A stretch of DNA of 64,000 nucleotides from positions 248,001 through 312,000 of the forward strand of contig NZ_JAVIZX010000001.1 of assembly GCF_031453675.1 (NCBI RefSeq), given 5' to 3'. Shown one piece after another: positions 29,200-39,421 of the stretch. Both the position numbers and the translations under genes were made by a program. The DNA is from Paracidovorax wautersii (lineage in GTDB: Bacteria > Pseudomonadota > Gammaproteobacteria > Burkholderiales > Burkholderiaceae_C). Position 1 is the first letter of the stretch. Every line of letters begins with the position of its first letter. The notes below the pieces were generated by a model. The model searched no databases. It saw only the letters and a program-made list of their open reading frames with translations, and was not told the origin of the DNA.

Positions 29200-29829
29200 A
29201 TGGACATCCGCTGCCGGACTGAGCCTCGCCCACTGCGCCTGGGTCTCACAGGCGGGATCGGAAGCGGCAAGAGCACCTTCGGGCAGATGCTGGCGAATTG
29301 CGGAGCCAGGGTGGTGGATGCCGACCAGATCGCGCGCAGCCTGACGGCAGCTGGGGGCGACGCGATCGGGGCCATCCGGACCGCATTCGGGCCTGGCTTC
29401 ATCGGGGCCGATGGCGCGATGGACCGCGCAGCCATGCGGAGCCACGTCTTTGCGGATGGGGCCGCCAAGGCCCGGCTGGAGGCCATCCTTCACCCCCTGG
29501 TCGGCGCTGCCATCCAGCGAGCAGCCCAGGCCGCGGAAGATACGGGCTGCCGCTTGCTGGTACTGGATATTCCGCTGCTGGTGGAATCAGGCCGCTGGGC
29601 GGGCCAGCTGGATGCGGTAGCGGTCGTCGATTGCACCGAGGCCACCCAGATCGCCCGCGTACAGGCCCGCAGCGGCCTGGAAGTTGCGGCGATTCAGGCC
29701 ATCCTGGCGTCCCAGGCCCCGCGCGAACGCCGAAGGCGCGCCGCCGACATCGTGGTGTACAACGAAGGCATTTCACTGACAGACCTGCAGGCGCACGCGC
29801 GGCAGACTGCCGCTTTGTTCGGGCTATGA
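29200..29829 (+). CDS. coaE: Dephospho-CoA kinase
   Basis: 209-residue enzyme catalysing the last step of coenzyme A synthesis. The P-loop LGLTGGIGSGKSTFGQMLA and the VVDADQIAR and LVLDIPLLVESGRW motifs are diagnostic. It begins at the base after the pilD stop. Linkage of pilD, coaE, zapD and yacG is the classical proteobacterial arrangement. Confidence 0.96.
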   Translation: MDIRCRTEPRPLRLGLTGGIGSGKSTFGQMLANCGARVVDADQIARSLTAAGGDAIGAIRTAFGPGFIGADGAMDRAAMRSHVFADGAAKARLEAILHPLVGAAIQRAAQAAEDTGCRLLVLDIPLLVESGRWAGQLDAVAVVDCTEATQIARVQARSGLEVAAIQAILASQAPRERRRRAADIVVYNEGISLTDLQAHARQTAALFGL

Positions 29830-29908
29830 TGCCTTCCATTCCATGCAGCGCCCGGATGCACGGCGCCGCATGACTGCCTTGATACCGTGCGGCCAGGAAC
29901 CTCTTAGC

Positions 29909-30667
29909 GTGATCCTTTACGAATACCCCTTCAACGAACGCCTGAGAACCTATCTGCGTCTGGAGCAGTTGTTCCGCAGACTGGGGGAGTTGATTCCGCG
30001 CATCCACGCCCTGGACCACCACTACGCGCTGGTGACGATCTTCGAGATCATGGACGTGGCGGCACGCGCAGACCTGAAGTCCGACGTGCTCAAGGACCTG
30101 GAAAAGCACAAGCACCAGCTCGACAGCTACCGAGGCAATCCCTCCATCTCAGAAGCTGCGCTCGACAGCGTCATCGCACAGCTGGACCGCTGTTTCACCG
30201 CACTCAATACGCAGAACGGCAAGGCCGGCCAGCCACTGACCGAAAACGAATGGCTGATGAGCATCCGCAGCCGCGTCGGCATTCCTGGCGGCACCTGCGG
30301 ATTCGATCTGCCCGCCTACTACGCGTGGCAGCACCATGCGCCCGAACTGCGCCAGCGCGATCTGGAAACCTGGGCATCCACCCTCGCACCGCTGGCCGAG
30401 GCCATCTATGTGCTGCTCAAGCTGCTGCGCGACTCGGGTGTGCCGCAGAAGATCGCAGCCGACCATGGACAGTTCCAGCAGAACCTGCCCCAGGGGCGAA
30501 CGTTTCAGCTGCTGCGGCTGCGCATCGACCCGGCGCTGAACGTGATACCCGAAATCAGCGGCAACCGGTTGATCGTTTCCGTTCGGTTGATGCGGCAGGA
30601 GGCCGAGTCCGGCCGGTTGCACCCCTGCGCCGACGACGCCGCGTTCGAGCTCACCCTGTGCGCATGA
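29909..30667 (+). CDS. zapD: Cell-division protein ZapD
   Basis: 252-residue FtsZ-binding protein that cross-links Z-ring filaments. The start is placed at a GTG giving MILYEYPFNERLRTYLRLEQ, which matches the conserved family N-terminus; in-frame ATGs at 29843 and 29870 would add unrelated residues. AGGA lies 10-13 bp upstream. Conserved IHALDHHYALVTIFEIMDVA and GIPGGTCGFDLPAYYAWQ support the call. It lies between coaE and yacG, as in many proteobacteria. Confidence 0.93.
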   Translation: MILYEYPFNERLRTYLRLEQLFRRLGELIPRIHALDHHYALVTIFEIMDVAARADLKSDVLKDLEKHKHQLDSYRGNPSISEAALDSVIAQLDRCFTALNTQNGKAGQPLTENEWLMSIRSRVGIPGGTCGFDLPAYYAWQHHAPELRQRDLETWASTLAPLAEAIYVLLKLLRDSGVPQKIAADHGQFQQNLPQGRTFQLLRLRIDPALNVIPEISGNRLIVSVRLMRQEAESGRLHPCADDAAFELTLCA

Positions 30668-30683
30668 GCGCGGGCGGACAGAC

Positions 30684-30908
30684 ATGAGCACCGCAAGCAA
30701 ACGCGTCCCCTCCGACGCCGAGAAATGGGTCGAGTGCCCGACCTGCAACGGCCCCAGCCTGTACAGCCCCGCCAACCGGTTCCGGCCGTTCTGCAGCGAG
30801 CGGTGCAAGCAGATCGACCTGGGCGCCTGGGCCAGCGAGGAGTTCCGCATGCCCACGGAAGCCCCGCCTGAAGACGCGGAGTTCGGGGATCCGCGGCATC
30901 TACCCTGA
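30684..30908 (+). CDS. yacG: DNA gyrase inhibitor YacG
   Basis: 74-residue zinc protein. Four cysteines in CPTCNG and FCSERCKQIDLGAW form the zinc finger; EFRMPTEAP is the family's C-terminal tail. E. coli YacG binds GyrB and inhibits gyrase. It follows zapD by 16 bp and ends the pilB-yacG transcription unit, converging on mutT. Confidence 0.95.
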   Translation: MSTASKRVPSDAEKWVECPTCNGPSLYSPANRFRPFCSERCKQIDLGAWASEEFRMPTEAPPEDAEFGDPRHLP

Positions 30909-30927
30909 CGCCATTTCTAGCCGAAAC

Positions 30928-30974
30928 GGCCGCTAGCCCTTGCAGGAAAAGCGCAAGGCGCTATCAATTTTGCA
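30928..30974 (-). repeat. Dispersed two-hairpin repeat, copy F
   Basis: Minus-strand reading TGCAAAATTGATAGCGCC then TTGCGCTTTTCCTGCAAGG then GCTAGCGGCC. It starts directly after the mutT stop codon and fills the convergent gap with yacG. Confidence 0.65.
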
Positions 30975-31466
30975 CTACTCCAGCACGGTCGGGTCGAAGG
31001 CCTCACCGCGCTCCTCCGCAAGCCATTCCAGCACCGGATAGGCGCCCGGCAGCACGGGCTTGACCTGCACAGGCCACGCTTGCCAAGCCATGGTCTGGCC
31101 TTCGCGCATTTCGAACTCACCCGTCCACGCATGGACCTTGCACCAGTGCAGCCGCACCAGGGCATGCGGGTAATCGTGCTCGGTCACCTTCCAGACCTGG
31201 GCCTGCCCGATGGTGATGCCCAGTTCCTCGATCAACTCCCGGCGCAGCGCCTGCTCCACGCTTTCATCGCCCTCGATCTTCCCCCCTGGGAACTCCCAGT
31301 ACCCGGCGTAGGGCTTGCCCGCAGGGCGGGTGGACAACAGCAGCGCGCCATCGGCCCGGATGAGGATGCCGACAGCGACCTCGGTGTGCTTGCGCGTGGC
31401 AGGTGCGGCGGGCGCACCGGAGGGGCCGTCTTGCGGCTGTTCAACGTTCTTCGTCATGGTGGTCAT
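30975..31466 (-). CDS. mutT: MutT-type Nudix hydrolase (8-oxo-dGTP diphosphatase)
   Basis: 163-residue Nudix protein. The box is GGKIEGDESVEQALRRELIE followed by ELGI; upstream LLSTRPAGKPYAGYWEFPGG matches MutT closely. It would hydrolyse 8-oxo-dGTP to prevent A:T to C:G transversions. The first 25 residues are a low-complexity extension; an internal Met three codons downstream could be the start. It is the last gene of the secA-argJ-DUF815-mutT minus-strand run. Confidence 0.9.
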   Translation of the reverse strand: MTTMTKNVEQPQDGPSGAPAAPATRKHTEVAVGILIRADGALLLSTRPAGKPYAGYWEFPGGKIEGDESVEQALRRELIEELGITIGQAQVWKVTEHDYPHALVRLHWCKVHAWTGEFEMREGQTMAWQAWPVQVKPVLPGAYPVLEWLAEERGEAFDPTVLE

Positions 31467-31542
31467 GGATCAATCGGCGCTGCCGGCGGCAGCGCGGACA
31501 ACGGCGAGGCGCCCCGCAACCGCGGAGCCCCTGGCGCCGTCT

Positions 31543-32421
31543 TCAGGTCATCAGCCCGCGCCGGCCGGCGAAATCGCGGGCGAATTGGTAGGCCACACGG
31601 CCGCTGCGCGAACCCCGCTCCAGCGCCCATACCAGCGCCTGCGGACTCGCCGCTTCGATCACATCGGGCTCCGCGCCCAGTGCGGACAACCATTGCGCGA
31701 CGATGGTGAGGTACTCCTCCTGGCTGAAAGGATAGAAGCTCACCCACAGGCCAAAGCGCTCCGACAGCGAGATTTTTTCTTCCACGGCCTCGCCGGGGTG
31801 AACCTCGCCGTCGGCCGTATGCGTATAGCCGAGGTTTTCCTTCATGTACTCCGGGAGCAGATGGCGGCGGTTGCTCGTGGCGTAGATGAGCACGTTGGGC
31901 GTAGCGGCAGCGATCGAGCCGTCGAGGATCGACTTGAGCGCCTTGTATCCCGCCTCGCCATCCTCGAAGCTCAGGTCGTCACAGTAAACGATGAATTTCT
32001 CCGCCCGGCCGGCAACGACCTCGACGATGTCGGGCAGATCCGTCAGGTCGGCCTTGTCCACCTCAATGAGCCGCAGGCCCTGGTCGGCATAGGTGTGCAG
32101 GCAGGCCCGGATCAGGGACGACTTGCCAGTGCCTCGGGCGCCCGTGAGCAGCACGTTGTTGGCCGGCTTGCCTTCCACGAACTGCTGCGTGTTGCGCTGG
32201 ATCTTCTCCTTCTGCGCGTCGATCTCCTTGAGATCCGACAACTGCATGCCCGCGACATGGCGCACGGGCTCCAGCACGCCGTGGCCGCTGCTGCGCTTGC
32301 GGTAGCGCCAGGCGACGGCGGCCGACCAGTCGGGTGCCGCCAGCGGTTGCGGCAATACGGCTTCGATGCGCGCGATCAACTGCTCGGCGCGTGCCATCAG
32401 GTGTTCGAACTGCGCGTTCAT
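31543..32421 (-). CDS. DUF815-family AAA ATPase
   Basis: 292-residue predicted ATPase. Walker A is LLTGARGTGKSSLIRA (residues about 94-109) and the Walker B-like segment is KFIVYCDDLSFE; SNRRHLLPEYM and SLSERFGLWVSFYPF fit the AAA sensor and arginine-finger region of the DUF815 family. Its role is not established. It lies between argJ and mutT on the same strand with 16 bp to argJ, so it is probably cotranscribed with them. Confidence 0.9.
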   Translation of the reverse strand: MNAQFEHLMARAEQLIARIEAVLPQPLAAPDWSAAVAWRYRKRSSGHGVLEPVRHVAGMQLSDLKEIDAQKEKIQRNTQQFVEGKPANNVLLTGARGTGKSSLIRACLHTYADQGLRLIEVDKADLTDLPDIVEVVAGRAEKFIVYCDDLSFEDGEAGYKALKSILDGSIAAATPNVLIYATSNRRHLLPEYMKENLGYTHTADGEVHPGEAVEEKISLSERFGLWVSFYPFSQEEYLTIVAQWLSALGAEPDVIEAASPQALVWALERGSRSGRVAYQFARDFAGRRGLMT

Positions 32422-32437
32422 GGCTGCTCGCGGGTGT

Positions 32438-33670
32438 TCAAGAACGGTAGTCCGCGTTGATGGTCACGTAATCGTGGCTGAGATCGCAGGTCCACACGGT
32501 GTCGACCGCGTCGCCGCGGCCCAGCGCCACGCGCACCGTGATCTCGCTTTGCTTCATCACGCGCTGGCCGTCCTCTTCGCGGTAGGCAGGATTGCGCCCG
32601 CCCTGCACGGCCACATGCACATCGTCCAAGAACAGGTCGATCTTGGACTGGTCCAGGTCCTCGATGCCCGCATAGCCGACGGCCGCCAAAATGCGCCCCA
32701 GGTTCGGATCGCTGGCGAAGAACGCCGTCTTGACCAGCGGCGAATGCGCGATCGCATACGCCACCTGGCGGCATTCCTCATCGGTCTTGCCCCCCTCGAT
32801 GCGCACGGTGATGAACTTGGTGGCGCCTTCGCCGTCCCGCACGATGGCCTGGGCCAGTTTTTGCGCCACTTCCAGCAGGCCGGCCTTCAGCGCCTGGCCA
32901 TCGGCGCTGTCCAGCGAGGTGATCTCGGCATGGTCCGCGCGGTGCGTGGCGACCAGCACGAAGGAATCATTGGTCGACGTGTCACCGTCGATCGTCACCC
33001 GGTTGAACGACTGGTCCGCCAAATCACGTACCAGTTGCTGGACCAGCGCGGGAGCGACCTTCGCATCCGTCGCGAGGAAGCCCAGCATCGTGGCCATGTT
33101 GGGCCGGATCATGCCAGCGCCCTTCGAGATGCCGGTGATGGATACCGTGGCACCCCCACTCAGTTGCACCTGCGTGCTGAAGGCTTTGGGCAGCGTATCG
33201 GTGGTCATGATGCCCTCCGCCGCGCGCCCCCAGTGCGCAGGCTGCGCATCGGCCAGCGCGGCCGGCAGGGCAGCGGCGATCCGGTCGTGCGGCAGCGGTT
33301 CCATGATGACGCCCGTGGAGAACGGCAGTACCTGCTGCGGCGCAATGCCGAGTTGCGCGGCCAGCGCCTCGCAGGTGACGCGTGCGCGTTGCAGGCCATC
33401 CGCGCCGGTTCCGGCGTTGGCATTGCCGGTGTTGACCACCATGGCCCGCACCCCCTGCGCGGCCTGCAGGTGCTCCCGGCACACCTGCACGGGTGCGGCG
33501 CAGAAACGGTTCTTGGTGAACACACCCGCGACGCTAGCGCCTTCGTCCAGCAGGAAGACTGTCAGATCCTTGCGTTGCGCCTTGCGCACGCCGGCCTCGG
33601 TCACACCGATACGGACGCCGGCAATGGGGTGCAGGTCGGAAGCGATGGGGGCGGAAAGATTCACGGGCAT
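32438..33670 (-). CDS. argJ: Bifunctional ornithine acetyltransferase / N-acetylglutamate synthase
   Basis: 410-residue enzyme that recycles the acetyl group between acetylornithine and glutamate in arginine synthesis. It self-cleaves before the nucleophilic threonine in [28 protein letters not shown] and [10 protein letters not shown] are conserved. Start set at the ATG preceded by AAGGA at 9 bp; a TTG six codons upstream is not needed. It follows secA on the same strand after a strong terminator, so it likely has its own promoter or depends on read-through. Confidence 0.95.
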   Translation of the reverse strand: MPVNLSAPIASDLHPIAGVRIGVTEAGVRKAQRKDLTVFLLDEGASVAGVFTKNRFCAAPVQVCREHLQAAQGVRAMVVNTGNANAGTGADGLQRARVTCEALAAQLGIAPQQVLPFSTGVIMEPLPHDRIAAALPAALADAQPAHWGRAAEGIMTTDTLPKAFSTQVQLSGGATVSITGISKGAGMIRPNMATMLGFLATDAKVAPALVQQLVRDLADQSFNRVTIDGDTSTNDSFVLVATHRADHAEITSLDSADGQALKAGLLEVAQKLAQAIVRDGEGATKFITVRIEGGKTDEECRQVAYAIAHSPLVKTAFFASDPNLGRILAAVGYAGIEDLDQSKIDLFLDDVHVAVQGGRNPAYREEDGQRVMKQSEITVRVALGRGDAVDTVWTCDLSHDYVTINADYRS

Positions 33671-33718
33671 AAGGAGTGTTCCTTGCAAATGAGGGACCGC
33701 CGGTCAAAGACGGCCTGC

Positions 33719-33750
33719 AAAAAGCACACACGGGCCGCAGCCCGTGTGTG
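33719..33750 (-). terminator. Intrinsic terminator after secA
   Basis: On the minus strand a perfect 10-bp stem CACACACGGG/CCCGTGTGTG (33750-33741 and 33734-33725) is followed by CTTTTTG. It separates secA from argJ. Confidence 0.8.
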
Positions 33751-33765
33751 TCGAGAAGGAAGGTA

Positions 33766-36513
33766 TCAGGCCAGCTTGCCGTGGCACTGCTTGAACTTCT
33801 TGCCGCTGCCGCACGGGCAGGGATCATTGCGGCCCACTCGGGCGCCGTTCGCATCGCCTGCCGGCTGGCTTTCAGCAGTGGTTTCCACCTCGCCGGTCTC
33901 GGTCGGTGCGCTATAGGTCACGTTGGCGATGTTCTCGCCGCGGCTCTCCAGGGCCTCTGCAGCCTCTTCTAATTGGGCGCTGGACTGCACCTGCACGGTC
34001 ATCAGGACCTTGGTCACGCCCGTCTTGACCTGGTCGATCAGCTGACGGAACAACTCGAACGCCTCGCGCTTGTATTCCTGCTTGGGCTGCTTCTGGGCAT
34101 AGCCGCGCAGATGGATGCCCTGGCGCAGGTAATCCAGCGCGCTGAGGTGGTCGCGCCAGTTGGAGTCGAAGGTCTGCAGCAGCACCATGCGCTCGAACTG
34201 CGTAAAGTTCGCCTCGCCCACCTGCGCCACCTTGGCATCGAAGGACTCCCGAGCCACAGTCAGCACACGCTCCAGGATCTCGTCGTCCGTGATCGCATCG
34301 GCGGCCTGCACTTCTTGCTGGAGCGAAAGGACCAGTTGCCACTCTTCCGCGAGCACTTTCTCCAGGCCAGCGATGTCCCACTGCTCTTCCACCGATTCGG
34401 CCGGCACGTACTGGCGCACCACGTCGGTCAGGCAGTCGTCGCGCATCGCCGCGATCAGCTCGGACAAGTCCGCCGCGTCCAGAATTTCATTGCGCTGCTG
34501 GTAGATGACCTTGCGCTGGTCGTTGGCGACATCGTCGTACTCAAGTAGTTGCTTGCGCACGTCGAAGTTGCGCGCCTCGACCTTGCGCTGCGCCGATTCG
34601 ATGCTGCGCGTGACGATGCCGGCCTCGATGGCTTCGCCGTCGGGCATCTTCAGGCGGTCCATGATCGCCTTGACGCGATCGCCGGCGAAGATGCGCATCA
34701 GCGAATCGTCCAGGCTCAGGTAGAAGCGCGAAGAGCCGGGATCGCCTTGGCGGCCCGAGCGACCGCGCAGCTGGTTGTCAATGCGGCGGGACTCATGGCG
34801 CTCGGTGGCGATGATGCGCAAGCCGCCCAGGGCCTGCACCTTCTCGTGGTCGATCTTCCACTGGGCACGCAGTTCGGCAATGCGCGCCTGCTTGCTTGCC
34901 TCGTCCAGCGACTCGTCGGTCTCGATGGCCTCCACGGCCTTCTCGATGTTGCCGCCCAGCACGATGTCGGTGCCACGACCCGCCATGTTGGTGGCGATGG
35001 TGATCATGCCCACGCGTCCTGCCTGGGCCACGATGTCGGCTTCGCGGGCATGCTGCTTGGCATTGAGTACCTGGTGCGGCAAGCCGGCCTGCTGCAGCAG
35101 CTGATCGATGATTTCGGAGTTCTCGATCGACGTCGTGCCCACCAGCACGGGCTGCCCACGCTCGTGGCACTCCCGGATGTCCTTGATGGCGGCTTCGTAC
35201 TTCTCGCGCGTGGTTTTGTACACGCGGTCCAGCTGGTCGTCGCGCTTGCTGGGCCGGTTCGGGGGGATCACCACCGTCTCCAGGCCGTAGATCTCCTGGA
35301 ACTCGTAGGCCTCGGTATCAGCGGTACCGGTCATGCCGGCCAGCTTGGCATACAGGCGGAAGTAGTTCTGGAACGTGATGGACGCCAGGGTCTGGTTCTC
35401 GGCCTGGATCTCCACGCCTTCCTTGGCTTCCACGGCCTGGTGCAGGCCATCGCTCCAGCGGCGGCCTGCCATGAGGCGGCCGGTGAACTCGTCCACGATC
35501 ACGATCTCGCCCTGCTGCACGACGTAGTGCTGGTCGCGGTGGTACAGGTGGTTGGCCCGCAGCGCCGCATACAGGTGGTGCATCAGCGAAATGTTGGCCG
35601 GATCGTAGAGCGAGGCGCCTTCGGCGATGAGCCCATGGGTCGCCAGCAGGCGCTCGGCGGTTTCATGGCCCTGCTCGGTCAGGAACACCTGGTGGGTCTT
35701 TTCGTCCAGCGTAAAGTCGCCCGGCTTGGTGACGCCCTCGCCCGTACGCGGGTCGGCCTCGCCCTCCTGGCGGACCAGGAAGGGCACGACCTTGTTCATG
35801 GCCACGTACATTGCCGTGTGGTCTTCTGCCTGGCCGCTGATGATCAGAGGCGTACGTGCTTCGTCGATCAGGATGGAGTCCACCTCATCCACGATGGCGT
35901 AGTTCAGGCCCCGCTGGACCCGGTCACCGGTCTCGTAGACCATGTTGTCGCGCAGGTAGTCGAAGCCGTACTCGTTGTTCGTTCCGTACGTGATGTCAGC
36001 GCCATAGGCCGCCTGCTTCTCTTCGCGCGGCATTTGCGGCAGGTTGATGCCGACACTCAGCCCCAGGAAGTTGTACAGCCGACCCATCCACTGGGCATCG
36101 CGGTTGGCCAGGTAATCGTTGACCGTCACCACGTGCACGCCCTTGCCGGACAGTGCATTGAGATACACGGGCAGCGTGGCCGTCAACGTCTTGCCCTCGC
36201 CCGTGCGCATTTCCGAGATCTTGCCGTAGTGCAGCGACATGCCACCGAGCAACTGCATGTCGAAGTGGCGCATCTTCATGATGCGCTTGGAACCTTCGCG
36301 CACCACCGCGAAAGCCTCGGGCAGCAATTCATCCAGGCTTTCGCCCTTCGCCACGCGCTCCTTGAATTCCTGCGTCTTGCCCCGCAAGGCCTCGTCGCTC
36401 AACTTCTCGTATTCCGGCTCCATCGCATTGATGCGAGCGACCGTCTTGCGGTATTGCTTGAGCAGACGGTCGTTGCGACTGCCGAATAGTTTGGTGAGGA
36501 AGTTGGTGGCCAT
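33766..36513 (-). CDS. secA: Preprotein translocase ATPase SecA
   Basis: 915-residue motor of the Sec system. Nucleotide-binding domain 1 shows [20 protein letters not shown] and [19 protein letters not shown]; the second domain shows [15 protein letters not shown]. The C-terminus [15 protein letters not shown] is the zinc site that binds SecB. Length is typical for betaproteobacteria. It follows the M23 peptidase gene on the same strand and is ended by an intrinsic terminator. Confidence 0.98.
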   Translation of the reverse strand: MATNFLTKLFGSRNDRLLKQYRKTVARINAMEPEYEKLSDEALRGKTQEFKERVAKGESLDELLPEAFAVVREGSKRIMKMRHFDMQLLGGMSLHYGKISEMRTGEGKTLTATLPVYLNALSGKGVHVVTVNDYLANRDAQWMGRLYNFLGLSVGINLPQMPREEKQAAYGADITYGTNNEYGFDYLRDNMVYETGDRVQRGLNYAIVDEVDSILIDEARTPLIISGQAEDHTAMYVAMNKVVPFLVRQEGEADPRTGEGVTKPGDFTLDEKTHQVFLTEQGHETAERLLATHGLIAEGASLYDPANISLMHHLYAALRANHLYHRDQHYVVQQGEIVIVDEFTGRLMAGRRWSDGLHQAVEAKEGVEIQAENQTLASITFQNYFRLYAKLAGMTGTADTEAYEFQEIYGLETVVIPPNRPSKRDDQLDRVYKTTREKYEAAIKDIRECHERGQPVLVGTTSIENSEIIDQLLQQAGLPHQVLNAKQHAREADIVAQAGRVGMITIATNMAGRGTDIVLGGNIEKAVEAIETDESLDEASKQARIAELRAQWKIDHEKVQALGGLRIIATERHESRRIDNQLRGRSGRQGDPGSSRFYLSLDDSLMRIFAGDRVKAIMDRLKMPDGEAIEAGIVTRSIESAQRKVEARNFDVRKQLLEYDDVANDQRKVIYQQRNEILDAADLSELIAAMRDDCLTDVVRQYVPAESVEEQWDIAGLEKVLAEEWQLVLSLQQEVQAADAITDDEILERVLTVARESFDAKVAQVGEANFTQFERMVLLQTFDSNWRDHLSALDYLRQGIHLRGYAQKQPKQEYKREAFELFRQLIDQVKTGVTKVLMTVQVQSSAQLEEAAEALESRGENIANVTYSAPTETGEVETTAESQPAGDANGARVGRNDPCPCGSGKKFKQCHGKLA

Positions 36514-36649
36514 GCGAACAGGACCGTGCTACACGCCCCAAGGCAGCAGCACGACCAGAATCCCTAAGAAAGAAGTGAATTCAGATGAGGCCCTTCGCCG
36601 GCGTTGCAAGCGGTGCGACGCGCGGATTCGGAAGCCCGGACGAAAGATT

Positions 36650-37633
36650 TTACCTGCCTGCTGCTGCGGTCTGGGCAGGTACCCGGGGCGACGTCCCGCC
36701 CGCCTGCGCCACCCGTGCGGCGTTGCCGTCGCCCTGGGCCATCAGAAACTTCTGCGGATCCTGGGGAACCCCTTCCACCAACACCTCGAAATGCAGGTGC
36801 GGCCCGGTGGAACGGCCTGTCGTACCCACCTCGGCGATCTTCTGGCCCCGCCGCACCAGATCCCCGCGCTTGACCAGGGTCTTGGAAGCATGGGCATACC
36901 GGGTGATCAACTGGTTGCCATGGTCGACCTCGAGCATGTTGCCGTAGGCGGGGTGGAACTCCTGGGTCACCACCATGCCGCCAGCGGCGGCGAGGATCGC
37001 CGTTCCCGTGTCTGCCGGAAAGTCCAGCCCGGTGTGCAATGCGGACTGCCCTGTCAGCGGGTCGATGCGCCAGCCGAAGGTCGACCCGATATCACGCCCC
37101 AAGACCGGAGCCTGGCTGGGCACCATGTTCTTGCGGATGCGCTGATCGAAGAGCCGGGACTCGACCACGGTCATCAGATCGACCCGCTGGCTGGTCACCT
37201 GTTCCAGCGCCGCGAGCGTGCGGTTCAGTTCCTCCATGCTCAGCGAATGGCTGGCCACCAGCGCGCCCCCCTGGCCCGGGGGCTTGGTAGAACTGACGGG
37301 TGGCATGCCGGCGAGCCCCATCACCCGGTCACCCAGCGACTCCAGTTGCATGACGCGGGCCTGCATCTCGCCGACCTTGCGGGCCATGGCGTCGAGGTTG
37401 GCACGCATGAAGCGGTCGCGTTCATCGAACTCGTCCTGCACGACGAGGCGGACCAGCGAACCGACGACGGGCCAGCCCTCACGCGCGCCCTTGAGGAACA
37501 CCAGATGGTAGAGCCCGGCGGCCACCAGCATCAGGACCAGAGACAGAAGCAGGCCGACCGCCAGCAAACGCGCACCGGAAAGATGGATGGCCCGGCTGCG
37601 GGCCAGGCGCGCGTCCGTAATAATCACATGCAC
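36650..37633 (-). CDS. M23-family metallopeptidase, membrane-anchored
   Basis: 327-residue murein endopeptidase-like protein. One N-terminal membrane helix (about residues 24-48) is followed by a coiled-coil-prone segment (about 70-165) and a LytM domain (about 195-300) with the zinc ligands in LHTGLDFPADTG and HLHFEVLVEG and the conserved FGWRIDPLTGQ. All expected metal ligands are present, so it may be catalytically active rather than an EnvC-like activator. It sits immediately upstream of secA, an arrangement common in Comamonadaceae, and is divergent from dciA with only 32 bp between. Confidence 0.9.
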   Translation of the reverse strand: MHVIITDARLARSRAIHLSGARLLAVGLLLSLVLMLVAAGLYHLVFLKGAREGWPVVGSLVRLVVQDEFDERDRFMRANLDAMARKVGEMQARVMQLESLGDRVMGLAGMPPVSSTKPPGQGGALVASHSLSMEELNRTLAALEQVTSQRVDLMTVVESRLFDQRIRKNMVPSQAPVLGRDIGSTFGWRIDPLTGQSALHTGLDFPADTGTAILAAAGGMVVTQEFHPAYGNMLEVDHGNQLITRYAHASKTLVKRGDLVRRGQKIAEVGTTGRSTGPHLHFEVLVEGVPQDPQKFLMAQGDGNAARVAQAGGTSPRVPAQTAAAGR

Positions 37634-37665
37634 TAGGTTTACTCCACGCCTGTTGGCGCCATGTC

Positions 37666-37965
37666 ATGAACCGCCGCCACCACGCCATCACGCTGCAGCA
37701 GGCCACGCAGGAATCGCCGACCCTGGCTGTCCTTGCATCGTTGACCCGGGATTCCAGCGATCGCCTCAAGGCGATCGAGCGATTGATTCCGCCGTCGCTG
37801 CGGCCCTCGATTCAGGCCGGCCCCATCGAGGGCACGACCTGGTGCCTGCTGGTCAAAAGCAACGCCGCCGCCGCCAAGGTGCGGCAGTTGCTGCCTGCCT
37901 TCGAGGCCCACCTGAGAAGCCGGGGCTGGGAGATTAACGCCATTCGTCTGAAAATTCAAACATGA
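37666..37965 (+). CDS. DciA-like (DUF721) protein
   Basis: 99-residue protein of the DUF721 family, whose members include DciA, the ancestral loader of the replicative helicase DnaB. The region IERLIPPSLRPSIQAGPIEG and GTTWCLLVKSNAAAAKVRQL (overlapping quotes) fits the KH-like DUF721 fold. It is shorter than Pseudomonas DciA, and no C-terminal extension is present. It is divergent from the M23 peptidase gene. Helicase loading here is inferred from the family. Confidence 0.75.
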   Translation: MNRRHHAITLQQATQESPTLAVLASLTRDSSDRLKAIERLIPPSLRPSIQAGPIEGTTWCLLVKSNAAAAKVRQLLPAFEAHLRSRGWEINAIRLKIQT

Positions 37966-38008
37966 GCCAAGAGGGCCATGCACTCAAGCGAGGGGGCGAG
38001 GGAGAAGA

Positions 38009-38084
38009 TGGTGCCGATTGTCGGGATCGAACTGACGACCTTCCGCTTACAAGGCGGGTGCTCTACCAACTGAGCTAAATCGGC
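38009..38084 (-). tRNA. tRNA-Thr (anticodon TGT)
   Basis: 76-nt cloverleaf on the minus strand: acceptor GCCGATT/AATCGGC, D-arm TAGCTCAGTTGGTAGAGC, anticodon loop CTTGTAA giving TGT, T-arm with GTTCGATC, encoded CCA. The anticodon stem has a C-A mismatch at its outer pair, which is tolerated in this tRNA. Confidence 0.95.
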
Positions 38085-38136
38085 GAAGGCAGCATTCTAG
38101 CCGCCATTGCGCAACGGGCTGCTTGGCGCAGCCCCC

Positions 38137-38685
38137 TTACTTGACGCGCTTGAGGGACGGACGGGCACCACCCGACGGGGGTTGCGGGCGCGGTCCGTCT
38201 GGTCCCGAGTCCCCGCTCTCGCCCTCCACGGGCACCAATTGCATCACGCGCTCGGAGGCGGACGACGCTTCCACCTCCCCGACTTCGGCGTCGGCCTTGG
38301 CGTCAGACACCGCAGCCGGCGACAACTCCTCAACCACGGCTCCATCATCGAGCACGCGCTCCGCCGGAGGCGGGAAAGCCATGCCCTGCCCATTCTCCCG
38401 CGCATAGATGGCGATGACGTGGCTGACAGGCACCATGATGTCCCGCGGCTTGCCGCCGAAACGCGCCTTGAACTCGATGAAGTCATTGCCAAGCTGCAGA
38501 GCGCTGGTCGCGTCATAGCTGACATTGAGGACAATTTCACCGTCCTTGACGTATTCGCGCGGCACTTGCACGGAACCGTCCACGCGCACCGCCACGTATG
38601 GGGTGAAACCATTGTCGGTGCACCACTCGTACAAGGCCCGGATGAGGTAGGGGCGCGTGGAGGTGGAGTCCTGGGCGTTCATCAT
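38137..38685 (-). CDS. sspB: ClpXP adaptor SspB
   Basis: 182-residue adaptor that delivers ssrA-tagged proteins to ClpXP. The substrate-binding domain (about 1-110) shows RPYLIRALYEWCTDNGFTPY, LNVSYDATSALQLGND and RFGGKPRDIMVPVSHVIAIY. A flexible acidic linker follows, and the C-terminal tail PSLKRVK matches the short basic peptide that docks on the ClpX zinc domain. Two adjacent ATGs begin the gene. It lies 28 bp after sspA, the standard sspA-sspB pair. Confidence 0.95.
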   Translation of the reverse strand: MMNAQDSTSTRPYLIRALYEWCTDNGFTPYVAVRVDGSVQVPREYVKDGEIVLNVSYDATSALQLGNDFIEFKARFGGKPRDIMVPVSHVIAIYARENGQGMAFPPPAERVLDDGAVVEELSPAAVSDAKADAEVGEVEASSASERVMQLVPVEGESGDSGPDGPRPQPPSGGARPSLKRVK

Positions 38686-38713
38686 GCAGATCGGGAGAGA
38701 GGGGGAAGGATCA

Positions 38714-39325
38714 TTACTTGCGCATGACCTTCTCGGAGGGCGTGAGCGCTTCGATGTAGGCCGGGCGAGAGAAGATGCGCTCGGCGTACTTCAGCAGCGG
38801 TGCAGCGTTCTTGCTGAGGTCGATGCCGTAGTAGTCCAGGCGCCAGAGCAGGGGCGCGATGGCGACGTCCAGCATGGAGAAGTTATCGCCCAGCATGTAC
38901 TTGTTCTTCAGGAACACGGGCGCCAGCTGCGTCAGGCGGTCACGGATATGCGAACGGGCCTTTTCCAGGGCCTTTTCGTTGCCCTTGGCAGCGCGCGACT
39001 CCAGCATGTTCACGTGAACGAACAGTTCCTTCTCGAAGTTGAGCAGGAACAGGCGCACACGGGCGCGGTCCACTGGGTCACCGGGCATCAGCTGGGGGTG
39101 GGGAAAGCGCTCGTCGATGTACTCGTTGATGATGTTCGACTCGTACAGGATCAGGTCCCGCTCCACCAGGATGGGCACCTGGCCGTAAGGGTTCATCACG
39201 CTGATGTCTTCGGGCTTGTTGTACAGGTCCACATCGCGGATCTCGAAGTCCATGCCCTTTTCGAACAGGACGAAGCGGCAGCGATGGGAGAAGGGGCAAG
39301 TCGTACCCGAATAAAGCACCATCAT
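38714..39325 (-). CDS. sspA: Stringent starvation protein A homologue
   Basis: 203-residue GST-fold protein that binds RNA polymerase and affects sigma use in E. coli and Francisella. The thioredoxin-like N domain has VLYSGTTCPFSHRCRFVLFE and VPILVERDLILYESNIINEY; the helical C domain contains MLGDNFSMLDVAIAPLLWRL, including the conserved PLLWRL pocket. Despite the fold it is not expected to act as a glutathione transferase. It precedes sspB and follows petC across an intrinsic terminator. Confidence 0.93.
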   Translation of the reverse strand: MMVLYSGTTCPFSHRCRFVLFEKGMDFEIRDVDLYNKPEDISVMNPYGQVPILVERDLILYESNIINEYIDERFPHPQLMPGDPVDRARVRLFLLNFEKELFVHVNMLESRAAKGNEKALEKARSHIRDRLTQLAPVFLKNKYMLGDNFSMLDVAIAPLLWRLDYYGIDLSKNAAPLLKYAERIFSRPAYIEALTPSEKVMRK

Positions 39326-39339
39326 GGTGGGAGGCTCCT

Positions 39340-39374
39340 AAAAATCAAAAGAGTGGGCGCTGTCGCGCCCACTC
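39340..39374 (-). terminator. Intrinsic terminator after petABC
   Basis: On the minus strand a perfect 10-bp stem GAGTGGGCGC/GCGCCCACTC with a 4-nt loop is followed by TTTTGATTTTT. It ends the cytochrome bc1 operon before sspA. Confidence 0.88.
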
Positions 39375-39421
39375 TGTACAAGCTGAACCGCGCCTTGCGG
39401 CGCGGCAGAGAAGTCTAGCGG